A DNA stretch of 64,000 bases from Pseudooceanicola batsensis HTCC2597 (GCF_000152725.1 NZ_CH724131.1:2391167-2455166); one strand, 5' to 3'. Shown: positions 16,356 through 25,387, counted from the first letter of the stretch. Numbers and translations: made by a program. Notes: generated from the sequence alone by a model not told the origin.

Positions 16356-17683
16356 CTGCTCCGGTCGGTCAGTTTCGCCCAGTTGTATTCGGCCGCCAGC
16401 CACGCCCGCCGCCACCGCCCCAGCGGAAAGCGCGGCGGTTCGGCCCGGAAGGCGGCCGGCAGGATGGAGCGGGGTTTCCTGTCCTGCACGAGATCGGCCA
16501 GCAGCGCGCCGAGATAGCTTCCCATGGCCACCCCGTTGCCGTGATACCCGAAGGCCGTGAACAGCCCCGGCACCGTCGGCACCGGTCCGCAATAGGGCGT
16601 GAGCGACGCGGTCAGGCAGACCAGTCCGGACCAGCTGTCCGGCCTCTCGACATGCGCCCAGGCCGGAAAGGCCCGCGCGAAATCCGCGCGCACCCTTTCC
16701 GCGATCCTCGACTCGTTGGCGGCGGAGGAGATCAGCCCGCCGCGCTGACCGAAGACCATCCTGTTGTCCGGCGTCAGGTGGAAGTAATGCAGCAGCCGGC
16801 GCTCCTCGTAGGCCATCTGCCGCGTGGTCCATCCCTGCGCCGCCAGTTCTTCTCCGCTCATCGGTCGGGTCGCGATCACCGAGCTCTGCGCCGGGAGCGT
16901 CCGCGCCCGGATCCAGTCCGGGACGTCCTCGGACGTGTAGCCGTTGGTCGCCAGCACGACCCGTTCGGCCGTCACCACCGCCCGCGGGGTGTGCAGCGCG
17001 ATCCCCTTGTCCTGCGCTTCGATCCGCAGGACCGGACTTTGCCCGTACACCTCTCCGCCTGCGCGCCGGAACGCCGCGAGGAGCCCCTGAAGATATTTCC
17101 GCGGATGCAGCGAGAACCCCAGCGGCACCGACAGCGCCCCGTGCCAGCGCCCCGCCATGCCATGCGCGTCCATGTCCGCCCCGGCGATCACGGTCGGTTC
17201 GACATCATGGTCCCGCGCCATCTCTTCGGCCATGCGGGGCAGGTCCCTGGCCTTGGCCGCCGAATGCGCGACGATCGCCTCGCCATGGATCTGCCGGTCG
17301 GCATCTATCCCGAGGCGGTCGATCAGGCCCGACACATGCGAGATCGCGGCCCTCTCGGTCCGCCGGACCTCACGCGGGTCGCCGAAGCGGCGCAGCATCG
17401 CATCCGGCGCCCGCGATCCGCCGAGGCAGCAGAACCCGCCGTTCCGGCCCGAGGCGCCGAACCCGGGGAACTCGGCATCCAGCAGGACCGTCTCGACCCC
17501 GTTTTCGGCCAGGCGCAGAGCGGCGTTCAATCCGGTGTACCCGCCCCCGATGACGGCGACCCGCGTCCGCACGGGATCGAGCACCGGCGGCGCCGAGAGC
17601 GCCTCGTCCGGCACGGCGGCGGCCCAGTGACACGCGGCGATCGCCTCGCGCGAATAGGCATAAGGACCGTAGAGGCGCTTCAT
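16352..17683 (-). CDS. FAD-dependent amine oxidoreductase (PuuB/DadA-like)
   Basis: A 443-residue flavoprotein of the DAO family. The dinucleotide-binding motif VAVIGGGYTGLNAALRLAEN lies at about residues 40-60, followed by the GASGRNGGFC loop that often anchors FAD in this group, and a C-terminal GYHGNGVAMGSYLGALLADL. The closest type I recognise is gamma-glutamylputrescine oxidase PuuB/OrdL. It is the last gene after potFGHI, overlapping the potI stop by 4 bases, so it probably oxidises the imported polyamine or a derivative. No PuuA, PuuC or PuuD is adjacent, so whether the substrate is glutamylated is unclear. Other glycine/amine oxidases of the family cannot be excluded. Confidence 0.75.
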   Translation of the reverse strand: MKRLYGPYAYSREAIAACHWAAAVPDEALSAPPVLDPVRTRVAVIGGGYTGLNAALRLAENGVETVLLDAEFPGFGASGRNGGFCCLGGSRAPDAMLRRFGDPREVRRTERAAISHVSGLIDRLGIDADRQIHGEAIVAHSAAKARDLPRMAEEMARDHDVEPTVIAGADMDAHGMAGRWHGALSVPLGFSLHPRKYLQGLLAAFRRAGGEVYGQSPVLRIEAQDKGIALHTPRAVVTAERVVLATNGYTSEDVPDWIRARTLPAQSSVIATRPMSGEELAAQGWTTRQMAYEERRLLHYFHLTPDNRMVFGQRGGLISSAANESRIAERVRADFARAFPAWAHVERPDSWSGLVCLTASLTPYCGPVPTVPGLFTAFGYHGNGVAMGSYLGALLADLVQDRKPRSILPAAFRAEPPRFPLGRWRRAWLAAEYNWAKLTDRSS

Positions 17684-18495
17684 GCCCGTTCCGCGGCCTT
17701 CTCTTCCCGCAAACGGCGCACGGCGGCGCGCTTGGACACCAGCGAGGCGGTGATCACCCCCACGGTCACGATGGCGATCATGATGGTCGAAAGCGCGTTG
17801 ATCTCGGGCGAGACGCCGAGCCGCACGGCCGAGAAGATCTTCATCGGCAGCGTGGTCGAGGACGGTCCGGCGGTGAACGAGGCGATCACCAGATCGTCGA
17901 GCGACAGGGTGAAGGCCAGCAGCCAGCCCGAGATCACCGCGGGCGCGATGATCGGCAGGGTCACCAGCCGGAAAGTCTGGAAGGGTGTCGCGCCCAGGTC
18001 CAGCGCCGCCTCTTCCAGCGACCGGTCGAAGGCCACCAGACGCGACGACACCACGACCGAGACATAGCACATGGCAAAGGTGGTATGCGCCAGCACGATG
18101 GTCAGCACGCCCCGGTCGACGTTCAGCCCGATGAACAGCAGCAGAAGCGACAGGCCCAGGATCACGTCGGGCATGACCAGCGGCGCGTAGATCATGCCGG
18201 AAAACAGCGTCCGGCCCGGGAACCGGTGCATGCGTATCAGCACATAGGCGGCGCAGGTGCCCAGGATCGTGGCCAGGGTCGAGGTCAGAAGCGCCACCTG
18301 CAGCGTGACGAGGGCCGCATCGAGAAAGGCCTCGTTCCGGACCAGTTCGCCGTACCATTTGGTCGAGAACCCCGCCCATACGGTCACCAGCTTGGATTCG
18401 TTGAACGAGTAGATCACCAGGATGACCATCGGCAGGTAGAGGAAGGCAAAGCCGAGGGTCAGCGAGACCACGTTGAAGGGCGACAGCCGGTTCAT
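17680..18495 (-). CDS. potI: Putrescine ABC importer permease, PotI-type
   Basis: A 271-residue inner-membrane permease, normal for PotC/PotI. It has about six membrane segments and the EAA loop EEAALDLGATPFQTFRLVTLP before SGWLLAF, split by a conserved Gly. LGFAFLYLPMVILVIYSFN at the start is typical of the family. The ATG at 18495 is used because upstream in-frame codons read through a hairpin and lack hydrophobic character. Order potF-potG-potH-potI matches E. coli. A 73-base gap with a perfect hairpin separates it from potH; downstream it overlaps the FAD oxidase start by 4 bases. Confidence 0.9.
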   Translation of the reverse strand: MNRLSPFNVVSLTLGFAFLYLPMVILVIYSFNESKLVTVWAGFSTKWYGELVRNEAFLDAALVTLQVALLTSTLATILGTCAAYVLIRMHRFPGRTLFSGMIYAPLVMPDVILGLSLLLLFIGLNVDRGVLTIVLAHTTFAMCYVSVVVSSRLVAFDRSLEEAALDLGATPFQTFRLVTLPIIAPAVISGWLLAFTLSLDDLVIASFTAGPSSTTLPMKIFSAVRLGVSPEINALSTIMIAIVTVGVITASLVSKRAAVRRLREEKAAERA

Positions 18496-18523
18496 GCGAA
18501 GCCCCCCAAGATGGTCCGCTGGC

Positions 18524-18543
18524 GGTGCGTGCAAGCACGCACC
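18524..18543. other. Perfect hairpin between potH and potI
   Basis: GGTGCGTGC and GCACGCACC, perfect 9-base arms with an AA loop, in the gap downstream of potH. It is probably an mRNA stem that sets expression or stability. The palindrome may belong to a dispersed roseobacter repeat. Confidence 0.5.
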
Positions 18544-18568
18544 CTCCGGGTTCCGGCTGCCTCCGCCA

Positions 18569-19459
18569 TCATCCTTCAGCCTCACGTTGCTTCTGCTCGT
18601 TCCGCTGGAACAGCACGATCGGGATCACCAGGATCAGAAGCAGAACCACCGCCACGGCCGAAGCCACCGGCCAGTCCCGGTTCGAGAAGAACTCCTCGTA
18701 CAGCACCTTGCCGATCATCAGTGTCTCGGAGCCGCCCAGAAGCGACGGGATGACGAATTCCCCCACGGCCGGAATGAAGACGAGGAAACAGCCGGCGATC
18801 ACCCCCTGTTTCGACAGCGGCACGGTGATCAGCCAGAAGGCGGTCAGGCGTGAACAGCCGAGATCCTCGGCGGCCTCGAGAAGCGAACTGTCCAGCTTTT
18901 CCAGCGCCGCGTAGATCGGCAGGATCATGAACGGCAGATAGGTGTAGACGATCCCGATATAGACCGCGACATCGGTGTTCAGGATCGTCAGCGGCTCGCC
19001 GATCACGCCGAGCGACATCAGCACGCCGTTCAGAAGCCCGTTCTGCGACAGGATGCCCATCCAGGCGTAGACCCGGATCAGGAAGCTGGTCCAGAACGGC
19101 AATATCACCAGCATCATCAGCGTCGGGCGCCAGTGCTCGGGCGCGCGCGCCATGCCGTAGGCAATCGGAAAGCCGACGATCAGGGTCAGCAGGGTCGAGA
19201 TCCCCGCGATCTGAAGCGAGGAGAGGTAGGCCTTCCAGTAAAGATCGTCGGTCGTCAGGAAGCCGAAGTTCTCGAAGTCCAGCGCGGCGAAGAAATTCCG
19301 TATCCCCTCCCAGCCGGCCGACCAGTCGAGCTGCGGCATGTAGGGCGGCCGCGCCAGTGCCACGTCCGAAAGCGAGATCTTCACCACGATGAAGAAGGGG
19401 ATCAGAAACAGGGCGAGCAGCCAGACATAGGGTATGGCGATGAGGATCAGACGTCGCAT
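18569..19459 (-). CDS. potH: Putrescine ABC importer permease, PotH-type
   Basis: A 296-residue permease of normal PotB/PotH length, in contrast to its 538-residue relative at 3118-4734. It starts with a membrane segment (IAIPYVWLLALFLIPFFIVV), then a periplasmic loop of about 60 residues with several aromatic residues, and a five-segment core with EAA loop LEAAEDLGCSRLTAFWLITVP. VGEFVIPSLLGG is a family signature. It pairs with PotI to form the membrane channel for putrescine-type substrates. It lies 61 bases after potG on the same strand. Confidence 0.9.
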   Translation of the reverse strand: MRRLILIAIPYVWLLALFLIPFFIVVKISLSDVALARPPYMPQLDWSAGWEGIRNFFAALDFENFGFLTTDDLYWKAYLSSLQIAGISTLLTLIVGFPIAYGMARAPEHWRPTLMMLVILPFWTSFLIRVYAWMGILSQNGLLNGVLMSLGVIGEPLTILNTDVAVYIGIVYTYLPFMILPIYAALEKLDSSLLEAAEDLGCSRLTAFWLITVPLSKQGVIAGCFLVFIPAVGEFVIPSLLGGSETLMIGKVLYEEFFSNRDWPVASAVAVVLLLILVIPIVLFQRNEQKQREAEG

Positions 19460-19520
19460 GGCGCCCCCCTCACGGTGCCATCGCCCGCCGGCGCCGCGCC
19501 TCGGTATTCCCGGGCGCCCC

Positions 19521-20642
19521 TCACCGGTCCAGCACCACGGCCGCCGATTCCGTCCAGCTCACCCAGACCTTGTCTTCCCAGGTGAAGGGACGGCGGGCGA
19601 TCCGCCGTGTGTTGGCCTGCTGCGCCTTGATCACGTGGCCCGTCGGCAGCTTGACGTGATAGGTCGAGAGGTTGCCGAGATAGGCGATATCGAGAACCTC
19701 GCCCGACAGAACGTTCGCCCCCGAGGGTTTCTCGGCCGAGATCGCCACCTTTTCCGGCCGGATCGCCAGATAGCAGGTCTGCTCGAGCGAAAAATCCCGG
19801 GTGGTCTTGGCCGCCAGGGCCGGCTGCCCCTCGGCCCAGTCGACCTGAACCCGGTCGCCGGTCTGGTGGGCCTTGCCCTCAATGATGTTCACGTCGCCGA
19901 TGAAGTCCGCGACATAGACCGATGCGGGCGCTTCGTAGATGCGGTCGGGCGTGGCGACCTGAATGAGCCGGCCCTCGTCCATCACCGCCACGCGGCTGGC
20001 GACCGTCATCGCCTCTTCCTGGTCATGCGTCACGATGACGAAGGTCGTGCCGGTGGTCTCCTGGATGTCCATCAGCTCGAACTGCGTCTCTTCCCGCAAC
20101 TTCTTGTCCAGCGCGCCGAGCGGCTCGTCCAGCAGAAGCAGTTTCGGCGCTTTCGCCAGCGATCGCGCCAGCGCCACCCGCTGTCGCTGACCACCGGAAA
20201 TCTGGTGCGGCTTGCGGCGTGCGAATTTCTCGAGCCGTGTCAGCTTGAGCATCTCGCCCACCCGGGCGTCTATCTCGTCCCTTGCCCGGCCCTCGCGGCG
20301 CAGGCCGAAGGCGATGTTGTCCCAGACCGACAGGTGCGGAAACAGCGCATAGCTCTGAAACATCATGTTCACCGCCCGCTGGTTGGGCGGCACCGGGGCG
20401 ATGTCCTGCCCCGAGAGGAAAATCTTGCCGCTCGACGGCGTCTCGAACCCGGCGAGCATCCGCATCAGCGTGGTCTTGCCGCAGCCGGAGGGCCCCAGCA
20501 GCGCAAAGAACTCCCGCGCGTAGATCTCGAGATCGATGGCGTCGATCGCCGTGAAGTCGCCGAACCGCTTCGAGACGTTCTGGAACCGGATCAACGGTGT
20601 CTCGTCCGGATCGTCCCACGGGGCGAATATCTTCTGGGGCAT
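19521..20642 (-). CDS. potG: Putrescine ABC importer ATPase, PotG-type
   Basis: A 373-residue ATPase. It shows Walker A GPSGCGKTT, signature ISGGQRQR, Walker B LLLLDEP and the H-loop IVTHDQEEA, followed by a TOBE domain in the last 130 residues (IRPEKVAIS). The N-terminal extension before the first strand (MPQKIFAPWDDPDETPLI) is typical of PotG rather than PotA. It lies 54 bases after potF, separated by a very stable hairpin. It powers PotHI in the cytoplasm. Confidence 0.92.
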   Translation of the reverse strand: MPQKIFAPWDDPDETPLIRFQNVSKRFGDFTAIDAIDLEIYAREFFALLGPSGCGKTTLMRMLAGFETPSSGKIFLSGQDIAPVPPNQRAVNMMFQSYALFPHLSVWDNIAFGLRREGRARDEIDARVGEMLKLTRLEKFARRKPHQISGGQRQRVALARSLAKAPKLLLLDEPLGALDKKLREETQFELMDIQETTGTTFVIVTHDQEEAMTVASRVAVMDEGRLIQVATPDRIYEAPASVYVADFIGDVNIIEGKAHQTGDRVQVDWAEGQPALAAKTTRDFSLEQTCYLAIRPEKVAISAEKPSGANVLSGEVLDIAYLGNLSTYHVKLPTGHVIKAQQANTRRIARRPFTWEDKVWVSWTESAAVVLDR

Positions 20643-20662
20643 GAGGCCTCTGGATTTGAGAA

Positions 20663-20688
20663 GGCCCGCGCGGCATGTCGCGCGGGCC
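20663..20688 (-). terminator. Strong intercistronic hairpin after potF
   Basis: GGCCCGCGCG and CGCGCGGGCC, perfect 10-base arms with a 6-base loop, 8 bases past the potF stop and 20 bases before the potG start. There is no T-run, so it is more likely an mRNA-stabilising and attenuating stem than a full terminator. Confidence 0.6.
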
Positions 20689-20696
20689 GGTCGTTC

Positions 20697-21785
20697 TCAG
20701 GTTCCGGACTTGATCTTGGTCCAGAGCCTGGTGAGCGTCCGCTGCTCCTTCGGGCCGAACGGCGTCACCGTGTAGGTATTCTCCAGCGTGTCCTCGTCCG
20801 GATAGATCGCGGTGTCGCCGATCACGTCCTCGTTCAGGAATTCCTGCGAGGCCTCGTTGCCGTTGGCGTAGTAGACGTAGTTCGACGCCGCCGCCATGTT
20901 CTGCGCATCCATGATGAAGTTCAGGAACTTGTGCGCGGCATCCGGGTTCGGCGCATCCACCGGAATCGCCATCTGGTCGAACCACATCAGCGCGCCTTCC
21001 TTCGGCACCTCGTAGGTCACCTCGACCCCATTGTCGGCCTCGGCCGCGCGGTCGCGCGCCTGAAGCACGTCGCCCGACCAGCCGAGCGCGAGGCAGATGT
21101 CCCCATTTGCCAGGGCATTGATATATTCCGAGGAGTGGAACTTCTGGATATAGGGGCGGATGGCCGTGATCACCTCTTCGGCCTTGGCCATGGCCTCGTC
21201 CGACTTGTCGTCGGGTCCACCTTCCCAGCCGGCATAGGTCAGCGCGGCGGGAATGACCTCGGTCGGGGCGTCCAGCAGGTGGATGCCGCATTCGGAAAGC
21301 TGTTCCACCTTGGCGGGGTCGAAGATCAGCGAGAGGCTGTTCAGCTCGGCATCCTCGCCCAGGATTTCCCTGACCTTGCCGACATTCGCGCCGATCCCGG
21401 TGGTGCCCCACATGTAGTTGATGGAATACTCTCCGTCCGGGTCATAGACATCCGTCCGCTTCTGGATCGTATCCCACATGTTCTCGCGGTTGGGCAGCTT
21501 GTCCGGGTCCAGCGGCTGGAACGCGCCGGCCATGATCTGGCGCTGCAGGAAGGTGCCGGTCGGAACCACGACATCATAGCCCGATCCGCCGGCCAGCATC
21601 TTGGTTTCCAGCAATTCGTTGCTGTCGAACACGTCGTAGACCAGCTCGATCCCGGTCTCTTCCTCGAACTTCGTCAGAAGCTCTTCGTCGATGTAGTCGG
21701 ACCAGTTGTAGACGTGCACCTCATCGGCCAGGGCGGCAGTCCCCATGGCCATGGCGGCGGTCAGTGCGATTAGTGATCTCGTCAT
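20697..21785 (-). CDS. potF: Putrescine-binding periplasmic protein, PotF-type
   Basis: A 362-residue secreted protein. The signal peptide is about residues 1-20 (cleavage after ALA before DEV). The mature N-terminus VHVYNWSDYIDEELL is the hallmark of PotF/PotD proteins, where Trp and Asp/Ser contact the polyamine. Later segments GTTGIGANVGKV and LALGWSGDVLQAR are also conserved. It is first in the potFGHI operon, transcribed away from spuC. Putrescine or a related diamine is the likely ligand. Confidence 0.92.
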   Translation of the reverse strand: MTRSLIALTAAMAMGTAALADEVHVYNWSDYIDEELLTKFEEETGIELVYDVFDSNELLETKMLAGGSGYDVVVPTGTFLQRQIMAGAFQPLDPDKLPNRENMWDTIQKRTDVYDPDGEYSINYMWGTTGIGANVGKVREILGEDAELNSLSLIFDPAKVEQLSECGIHLLDAPTEVIPAALTYAGWEGGPDDKSDEAMAKAEEVITAIRPYIQKFHSSEYINALANGDICLALGWSGDVLQARDRAAEADNGVEVTYEVPKEGALMWFDQMAIPVDAPNPDAAHKFLNFIMDAQNMAAASNYVYYANGNEASQEFLNEDVIGDTAIYPDEDTLENTYTVTPFGPKEQRTLTRLWTKIKSGT

Positions 21786-21822
21786 TTTCTAACTCCCCTT
21801 GGACGTCGCTCAGGTAGCGTCC

Positions 21823-21840
21823 TTGGAGATTGATCCAAGC
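21823..21840. promoter_or_regulatory. Inverted repeat in the potF-spuC divergent promoter
   Basis: CTTGGA and TCCAAG with a 6-base spacer (21823-21840), plus another CCTTGGA in direct orientation at 21799-21805, lie in the 136-base gap between divergent potF and spuC. It is a candidate operator for a polyamine-responsive regulator. No regulator gene is adjacent. Confidence 0.4.
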
Positions 21841-21921
21841 AACAAATTCGCGCAGTTGCAATATGGCGTTTTCGGGGATCGCGGCGTAGCGTCTGCGCGA
21901 TATCGAATTCGGGAGAATTTC

Positions 21922-23316
21922 ATGCAGCCGATCACGAACCACCTGCCGACGGCCGAACTCCAGGCGCTCGACGCCGCGCATCACATCCACCCCTTCACAA
22001 CCCAGTCGGAGCTGGCTGGCAAGGGCGCGAGGGTCATCACCGGCGCGCGGGGCGTTATGCTGCGGGACAGCGAGGGGCAGGAAATCCTCGACGCCATGGC
22101 GGGCCTGTGGTGCGTGAACATCGGCTACGGCCGCGACGAACTGGCCGAGGCCGCGGCGCGCCAGATGCGCGAGCTTCCCTACTACAACACCTTCTTCCAG
22201 ACGACCCACGTCCCCGCCATCGCCCTCTCGGCCAAACTGGCCGAACTCGCCCCCGGCAATCTGAACCACGTGTTCTACGCCGGCTCGGGGTCCGAGGCGA
22301 ACGACACCAACCTGCGCATGGTCCGCACCTATTGGGCCGAGAGGGGCAAGCCGGAAAAGCAGGTCGTCATCTCGCGCTGGAACGCCTATCACGGCTCCTC
22401 TGTCGGCTCGGGCTCGCTCGGCGGCATGAAGGGGATGCATGCGCAGGGCGGCCTGCCGATCCCCGGTATCGAACATGTCGACCAGCCCAACTGGTGGGCC
22501 GAGGGCGGCGACATGTCCCCCGAGGAATTCGGCCTCGAACGGGCCCGCCAGCTCGAGGCGAAGATCGACGAGATCGGAGAGGACCGGGTCGCCGCCTTCA
22601 TCGCCGAGCCCGTCCAGGGCGCGGGCGGCGTGATCGTCGCCCCCGACAGCTACTGGCCCGAGGTCATGCGCATCTGCCGCGAACGCGACATCCTCTTCAT
22701 CGCCGACGAGGTGATCTGCGGCTTCGGGCGCACCGGGGAATGGTTCGGCTCCCAGACGCTGGACCTGACGCCCGACATCATGACGATCGCAAAGGGCCTG
22801 TCCTCGGGCTATCAGCCCATCGGCGCCTCGATCGTCAGCGACGCGGTCGCCGAGGTCATCGGAAACTGCGAATTCAACCACGGCTACACCTATTCCGGAC
22901 ACCCTGTCGCCTGCGCCGTCGCGCTGGAAAACCTGCGCATCCTGGAAGAAGAGAAGATCGTCGACCGCGTGCGCGAGGACACCGGCCCCTATCTGCGGCA
23001 GAAGTTCGAAGCCCTGACCGATCACCCCATGGTCGGAGAGGCGAAGATCGTCGGCATGATGGGGTCGCTCGCCCTGACCCCGGACAAGTCCGCCCGCGCG
23101 CCCTTTGCCGCCGATGCGGGAACGGTCGGCTTCATGACCCGCGAACGCTGCTTCGCCAACAATCTGATCATGCGGCATGTCGGCGACAGGATGATCATCT
23201 CCCCGCCGCTGGTGATCTCGAAAACCGAGATCGACACGCTGATCGACCGCGCCTGGCGGTCGCTCGACGAAGGCATGGCGGCGGTCAAGGAGGCCGGTCT
23301 GTGGCAGGCCGGATGA
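21922..23316 (+). CDS. spuC: Putrescine-pyruvate aminotransferase (class III, SpuC-type)
   Basis: A 464-residue class III aminotransferase. It has DAMAGLWCVNIGYGR, YAGSGSEANDTNLRMVRTYW, the cofactor Asp in DEVICGFGR and the Schiff-base lysine in MTIAKGLSSGYQPIGAS. This wording is typical of Pseudomonas SpuC and relatives, which convert putrescine and pyruvate to 4-aminobutanal and alanine. It is divergent from potF, which supplies the substrate. GGGAG lies just before the ATG at 21922, which is chosen over starts further upstream. It shares the fold but not the signature details of doeD at 7637-9007. Cadaverine or spermidine use is possible. Confidence 0.88.
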   Translation: MQPITNHLPTAELQALDAAHHIHPFTTQSELAGKGARVITGARGVMLRDSEGQEILDAMAGLWCVNIGYGRDELAEAAARQMRELPYYNTFFQTTHVPAIALSAKLAELAPGNLNHVFYAGSGSEANDTNLRMVRTYWAERGKPEKQVVISRWNAYHGSSVGSGSLGGMKGMHAQGGLPIPGIEHVDQPNWWAEGGDMSPEEFGLERARQLEAKIDEIGEDRVAAFIAEPVQGAGGVIVAPDSYWPEVMRICRERDILFIADEVICGFGRTGEWFGSQTLDLTPDIMTIAKGLSSGYQPIGASIVSDAVAEVIGNCEFNHGYTYSGHPVACAVALENLRILEEEKIVDRVREDTGPYLRQKFEALTDHPMVGEAKIVGMMGSLALTPDKSARAPFAADAGTVGFMTRERCFANNLIMRHVGDRMIISPPLVISKTEIDTLIDRAWRSLDEGMAAVKEAGLWQAG

Positions 23317-23406
23317 CCGGAGCCGGCGCCCCCGGATGCGCCTCTCCGGTTGCATGACGGAGGCATCGGCTTATCTGGATGAGCCGTTGCCATCCGGAGT
23401 CGTCGA

Positions 23407-23946
23407 ATGAAGATCGCCGGGACCGATCTCGTCTTTCTCGCCCTCGCGACCGTGACCGGGACCATCGCCTATGTCCGGCTGGGCCCCGACGCGGTTCTCG
23501 CCGCCATGCTGGAGGCCGGGTCCCTGCTGGTCCTGATCCTTCCGCAGCTTGCCGCCGGCCTGCTGATCGGCGGGCTGGTCACGCGGCTGGTCAGCAAGGA
23601 CCAGGTTGCGAGGTGGCTGGGCGGCAGTTCGGGACTCATGGGTCTGGCCATCGCCTCCCTCGCCGGGCTGCTCACGCCGGGCGGCCCCTTCACCTCTTTT
23701 CCGATGGTCTACGCGCTCTGGATCGCGGGGGCCGATGCGGGGGCGCTGATCGCCTTCATTACCGCCTGGTCGCTGCTCGGCTTCAACCGGCTGATCATCT
23801 GGGAATTGCCACTGCTCGGCCTCGAATTCTCGGTGATCCGCTACCTCGCCTGCCTGCCCCTGCCGATCCTTGCGGGGCTGATCGCCCGCTGGCTCGTCCG
23901 CTGGCCCGCCTTCCGGTTGCGCGATCCCGACGAGGCCCAGGAATGA
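23407..23946 (+). CDS. Small integral-membrane permease-like protein, first half of a pair
   Basis: A 179-residue, very hydrophobic protein with about five membrane segments. The loop LLTPGGPFTSFP near residues 97-108 is its most distinctive feature and recurs as LLPGGPMASFP in the next gene. This paired Gly/Pro loop suggests two homologous halves of one transporter, as in split permeases of the DUF318/permease type, which is my best but uncertain family guess. Its stop overlaps the next ATG (ATGA). It lies 90 bases downstream of spuC on the same strand, so co-transcription is possible. Substrate unknown. Confidence 0.6.
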   Translation: MKIAGTDLVFLALATVTGTIAYVRLGPDAVLAAMLEAGSLLVLILPQLAAGLLIGGLVTRLVSKDQVARWLGGSSGLMGLAIASLAGLLTPGGPFTSFPMVYALWIAGADAGALIAFITAWSLLGFNRLIIWELPLLGLEFSVIRYLACLPLPILAGLIARWLVRWPAFRLRDPDEAQE

Positions 23947-24443
23947 GCGGTCCGCTGATCTTCATCTGGGGCGCCGTCGCGATCCTCGGCCTGCTGGTCT
24001 GGAAACGCGAGGGCGTGCCCGGCCTCAGGGCCGGGAGCGTCTCGGCCCTGAACATCGGCAGGACACTGATGCTGCGCCTGCCGCTGGCGTTGCTCGCCGC
24101 CTCGTTCCTTGCGCTGATCATCCCGCTCGAACATCTCTCGCGGTTCATCGGCCCCGAGTCGGGGGTCCTCGGCATCACCCTCGCCGCGCTGGTCGGGGGG
24201 CTGCTGCCCGGCGGACCCATGGCCTCTTTTCCCATTGCCATCGTCTTCATGAACAGCGGCGCGGGCGTGCCGCAGATGGTGGCGCTGATCGGTGGCTGGT
24301 CGGTCTTCGCCCTGCACCGGCTGCTGGCTTACGAGGCCCCGATCATGGGCTGGCGCTTCATTGCCCTCCGCCTCGGGTCCAGCATGGTCCTGCCGGTGAT
24401 CGCCGGGCTGATCGCGGACCTCCTCCTCGGCCTGCGTGCCTGA
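23943..24443 (+). CDS. Small integral-membrane permease-like protein, second half of a pair
   Basis: A 166-residue membrane protein with about four to five hydrophobic segments. It carries LLPGGPMASFPIAIVFMNSGAG in two adjoining pieces, matching the loop of the preceding gene, and a following GWSVFALHRLLAYEAPIMG that mirrors AWSLLGFNRLIIWELPLLG there. The internal similarity between the two genes is visible by eye, so they are probably ancient duplicates that work as a heterodimer. It overlaps the first gene by 4 bases. Downstream it converges with the EamA gene across 20 bases. Confidence 0.6.
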   Translation: MSGPLIFIWGAVAILGLLVWKREGVPGLRAGSVSALNIGRTLMLRLPLALLAASFLALIIPLEHLSRFIGPESGVLGITLAALVGGLLPGGPMASFPIAIVFMNSGAGVPQMVALIGGWSVFALHRLLAYEAPIMGWRFIALRLGSSMVLPVIAGLIADLLLGLRA

Positions 24444-24463
24444 GACCAGGCCGCGCGCCGGGG

Positions 24464-25387
24464 TCAGTTGTAGGGGGTCTTGGCCTGCCGCGCCTTTTCG
24501 CGCCGTATGCCCAGCTGCCGCTCGCGCAGGATGATGATGATGCCGGCGATGATGATGAGCGCGGCCCCCAGCAGCATCTGCGACGTCGGCACCTCGGCAA
24601 AGACGAAGTACCCGATCAGAATCGCGAAGAGCATCGAGGCATAGTCGAACGGCGCCACGAGACTCGCATCCGCGAAACGATAGCTCGACGTGAGGAAGAT
24701 CTGCCCCAGCCCGCCGACCAGCCCCGTCAGGACCAGCATGACGGCCTGCGCCGGCGTCGGCACGACCCACCCGAACGGCACGGTCAGCAGCGCCATGCCG
24801 GTCGAGGTGCAGCTGAACCAGAAGACGATGGCCGAGACCTCTTCGGTCTGCACCATCTTGCGGATGAAGATCTGCGCCAGCGCCCCGCAGACCGCCCCCA
24901 GCAGGACGATCAGCGCGCCGACCGCCTCCATCATCTTGACCGTATCCCCGCCGAACGAGGTCACCCGCGGCGCAAGGACGATCAGCACGCCCGTCAGCCC
25001 GAGAACGACCGCGCCGATCCGGAAGATGCCGACGCTTTCGTTCAGGAACATCGCCGCGAAGATCACCACGAGCAGCGGCATGGCATAGGTCAGCGCCGTC
25101 ACCTCGGGCAAGGGCAGGAACGCCAGCCCCGCGAACATCGCCCCCATGGCGCATGTCCCGATGAAACCGCGCCAGACATGGTCCATCGGTCGTGCCACCC
25201 GAAGCCCCGTCCGCAGATCGCCGCGCAGGGCAAGCCATGCGATGATCACCGGAAGGGCGAACAGCGACCGGAAGAACACCGACTCTCCCGCGGGCACATC
25301 CGTCGACACCGCCTTGACCAGCGACTGCATGGTGATGAAACACATCACCGCGATGAGCTTGAAAGCGATACCGCGCAGGGGTTGCAT
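24464..25387 (-). CDS. EamA/DMT-family transporter
   Basis: A 307-residue inner-membrane protein with about ten membrane segments arranged as two EamA repeats; each half ends in the usual short basic loop. GESVFFRSLFALPVIIAWLAL is the conserved second segment, where EamA proteins have their (E/R)xxxxR pattern, and LPLPEVTALTYAMPLLVVIF is the fourth. Members export amino acids, metabolites or nucleotide precursors; the substrate cannot be read from sequence. The ATG at 25387 is preferred because upstream codons are not hydrophobic. It is divergent from the matB gene. Confidence 0.85.
   Translation of the reverse strand: MQPLRGIAFKLIAVMCFITMQSLVKAVSTDVPAGESVFFRSLFALPVIIAWLALRGDLRTGLRVARPMDHVWRGFIGTCAMGAMFAGLAFLPLPEVTALTYAMPLLVVIFAAMFLNESVGIFRIGAVVLGLTGVLIVLAPRVTSFGGDTVKMMEAVGALIVLLGAVCGALAQIFIRKMVQTEEVSAIVFWFSCTSTGMALLTVPFGWVVPTPAQAVMLVLTGLVGGLGQIFLTSSYRFADASLVAPFDYASMLFAILIGYFVFAEVPTSQMLLGAALIIIAGIIIILRERQLGIRREKARQAKTPYN

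Noticed and set aside
14340..16832. An 830-codon open frame on the minus strand across doeA, doeB2 and gntR.
   Set aside because: It is a stop-poor antisense frame of GC-rich genes. It has no recognisable motif, and the plus-strand genes under it carry full family signatures.
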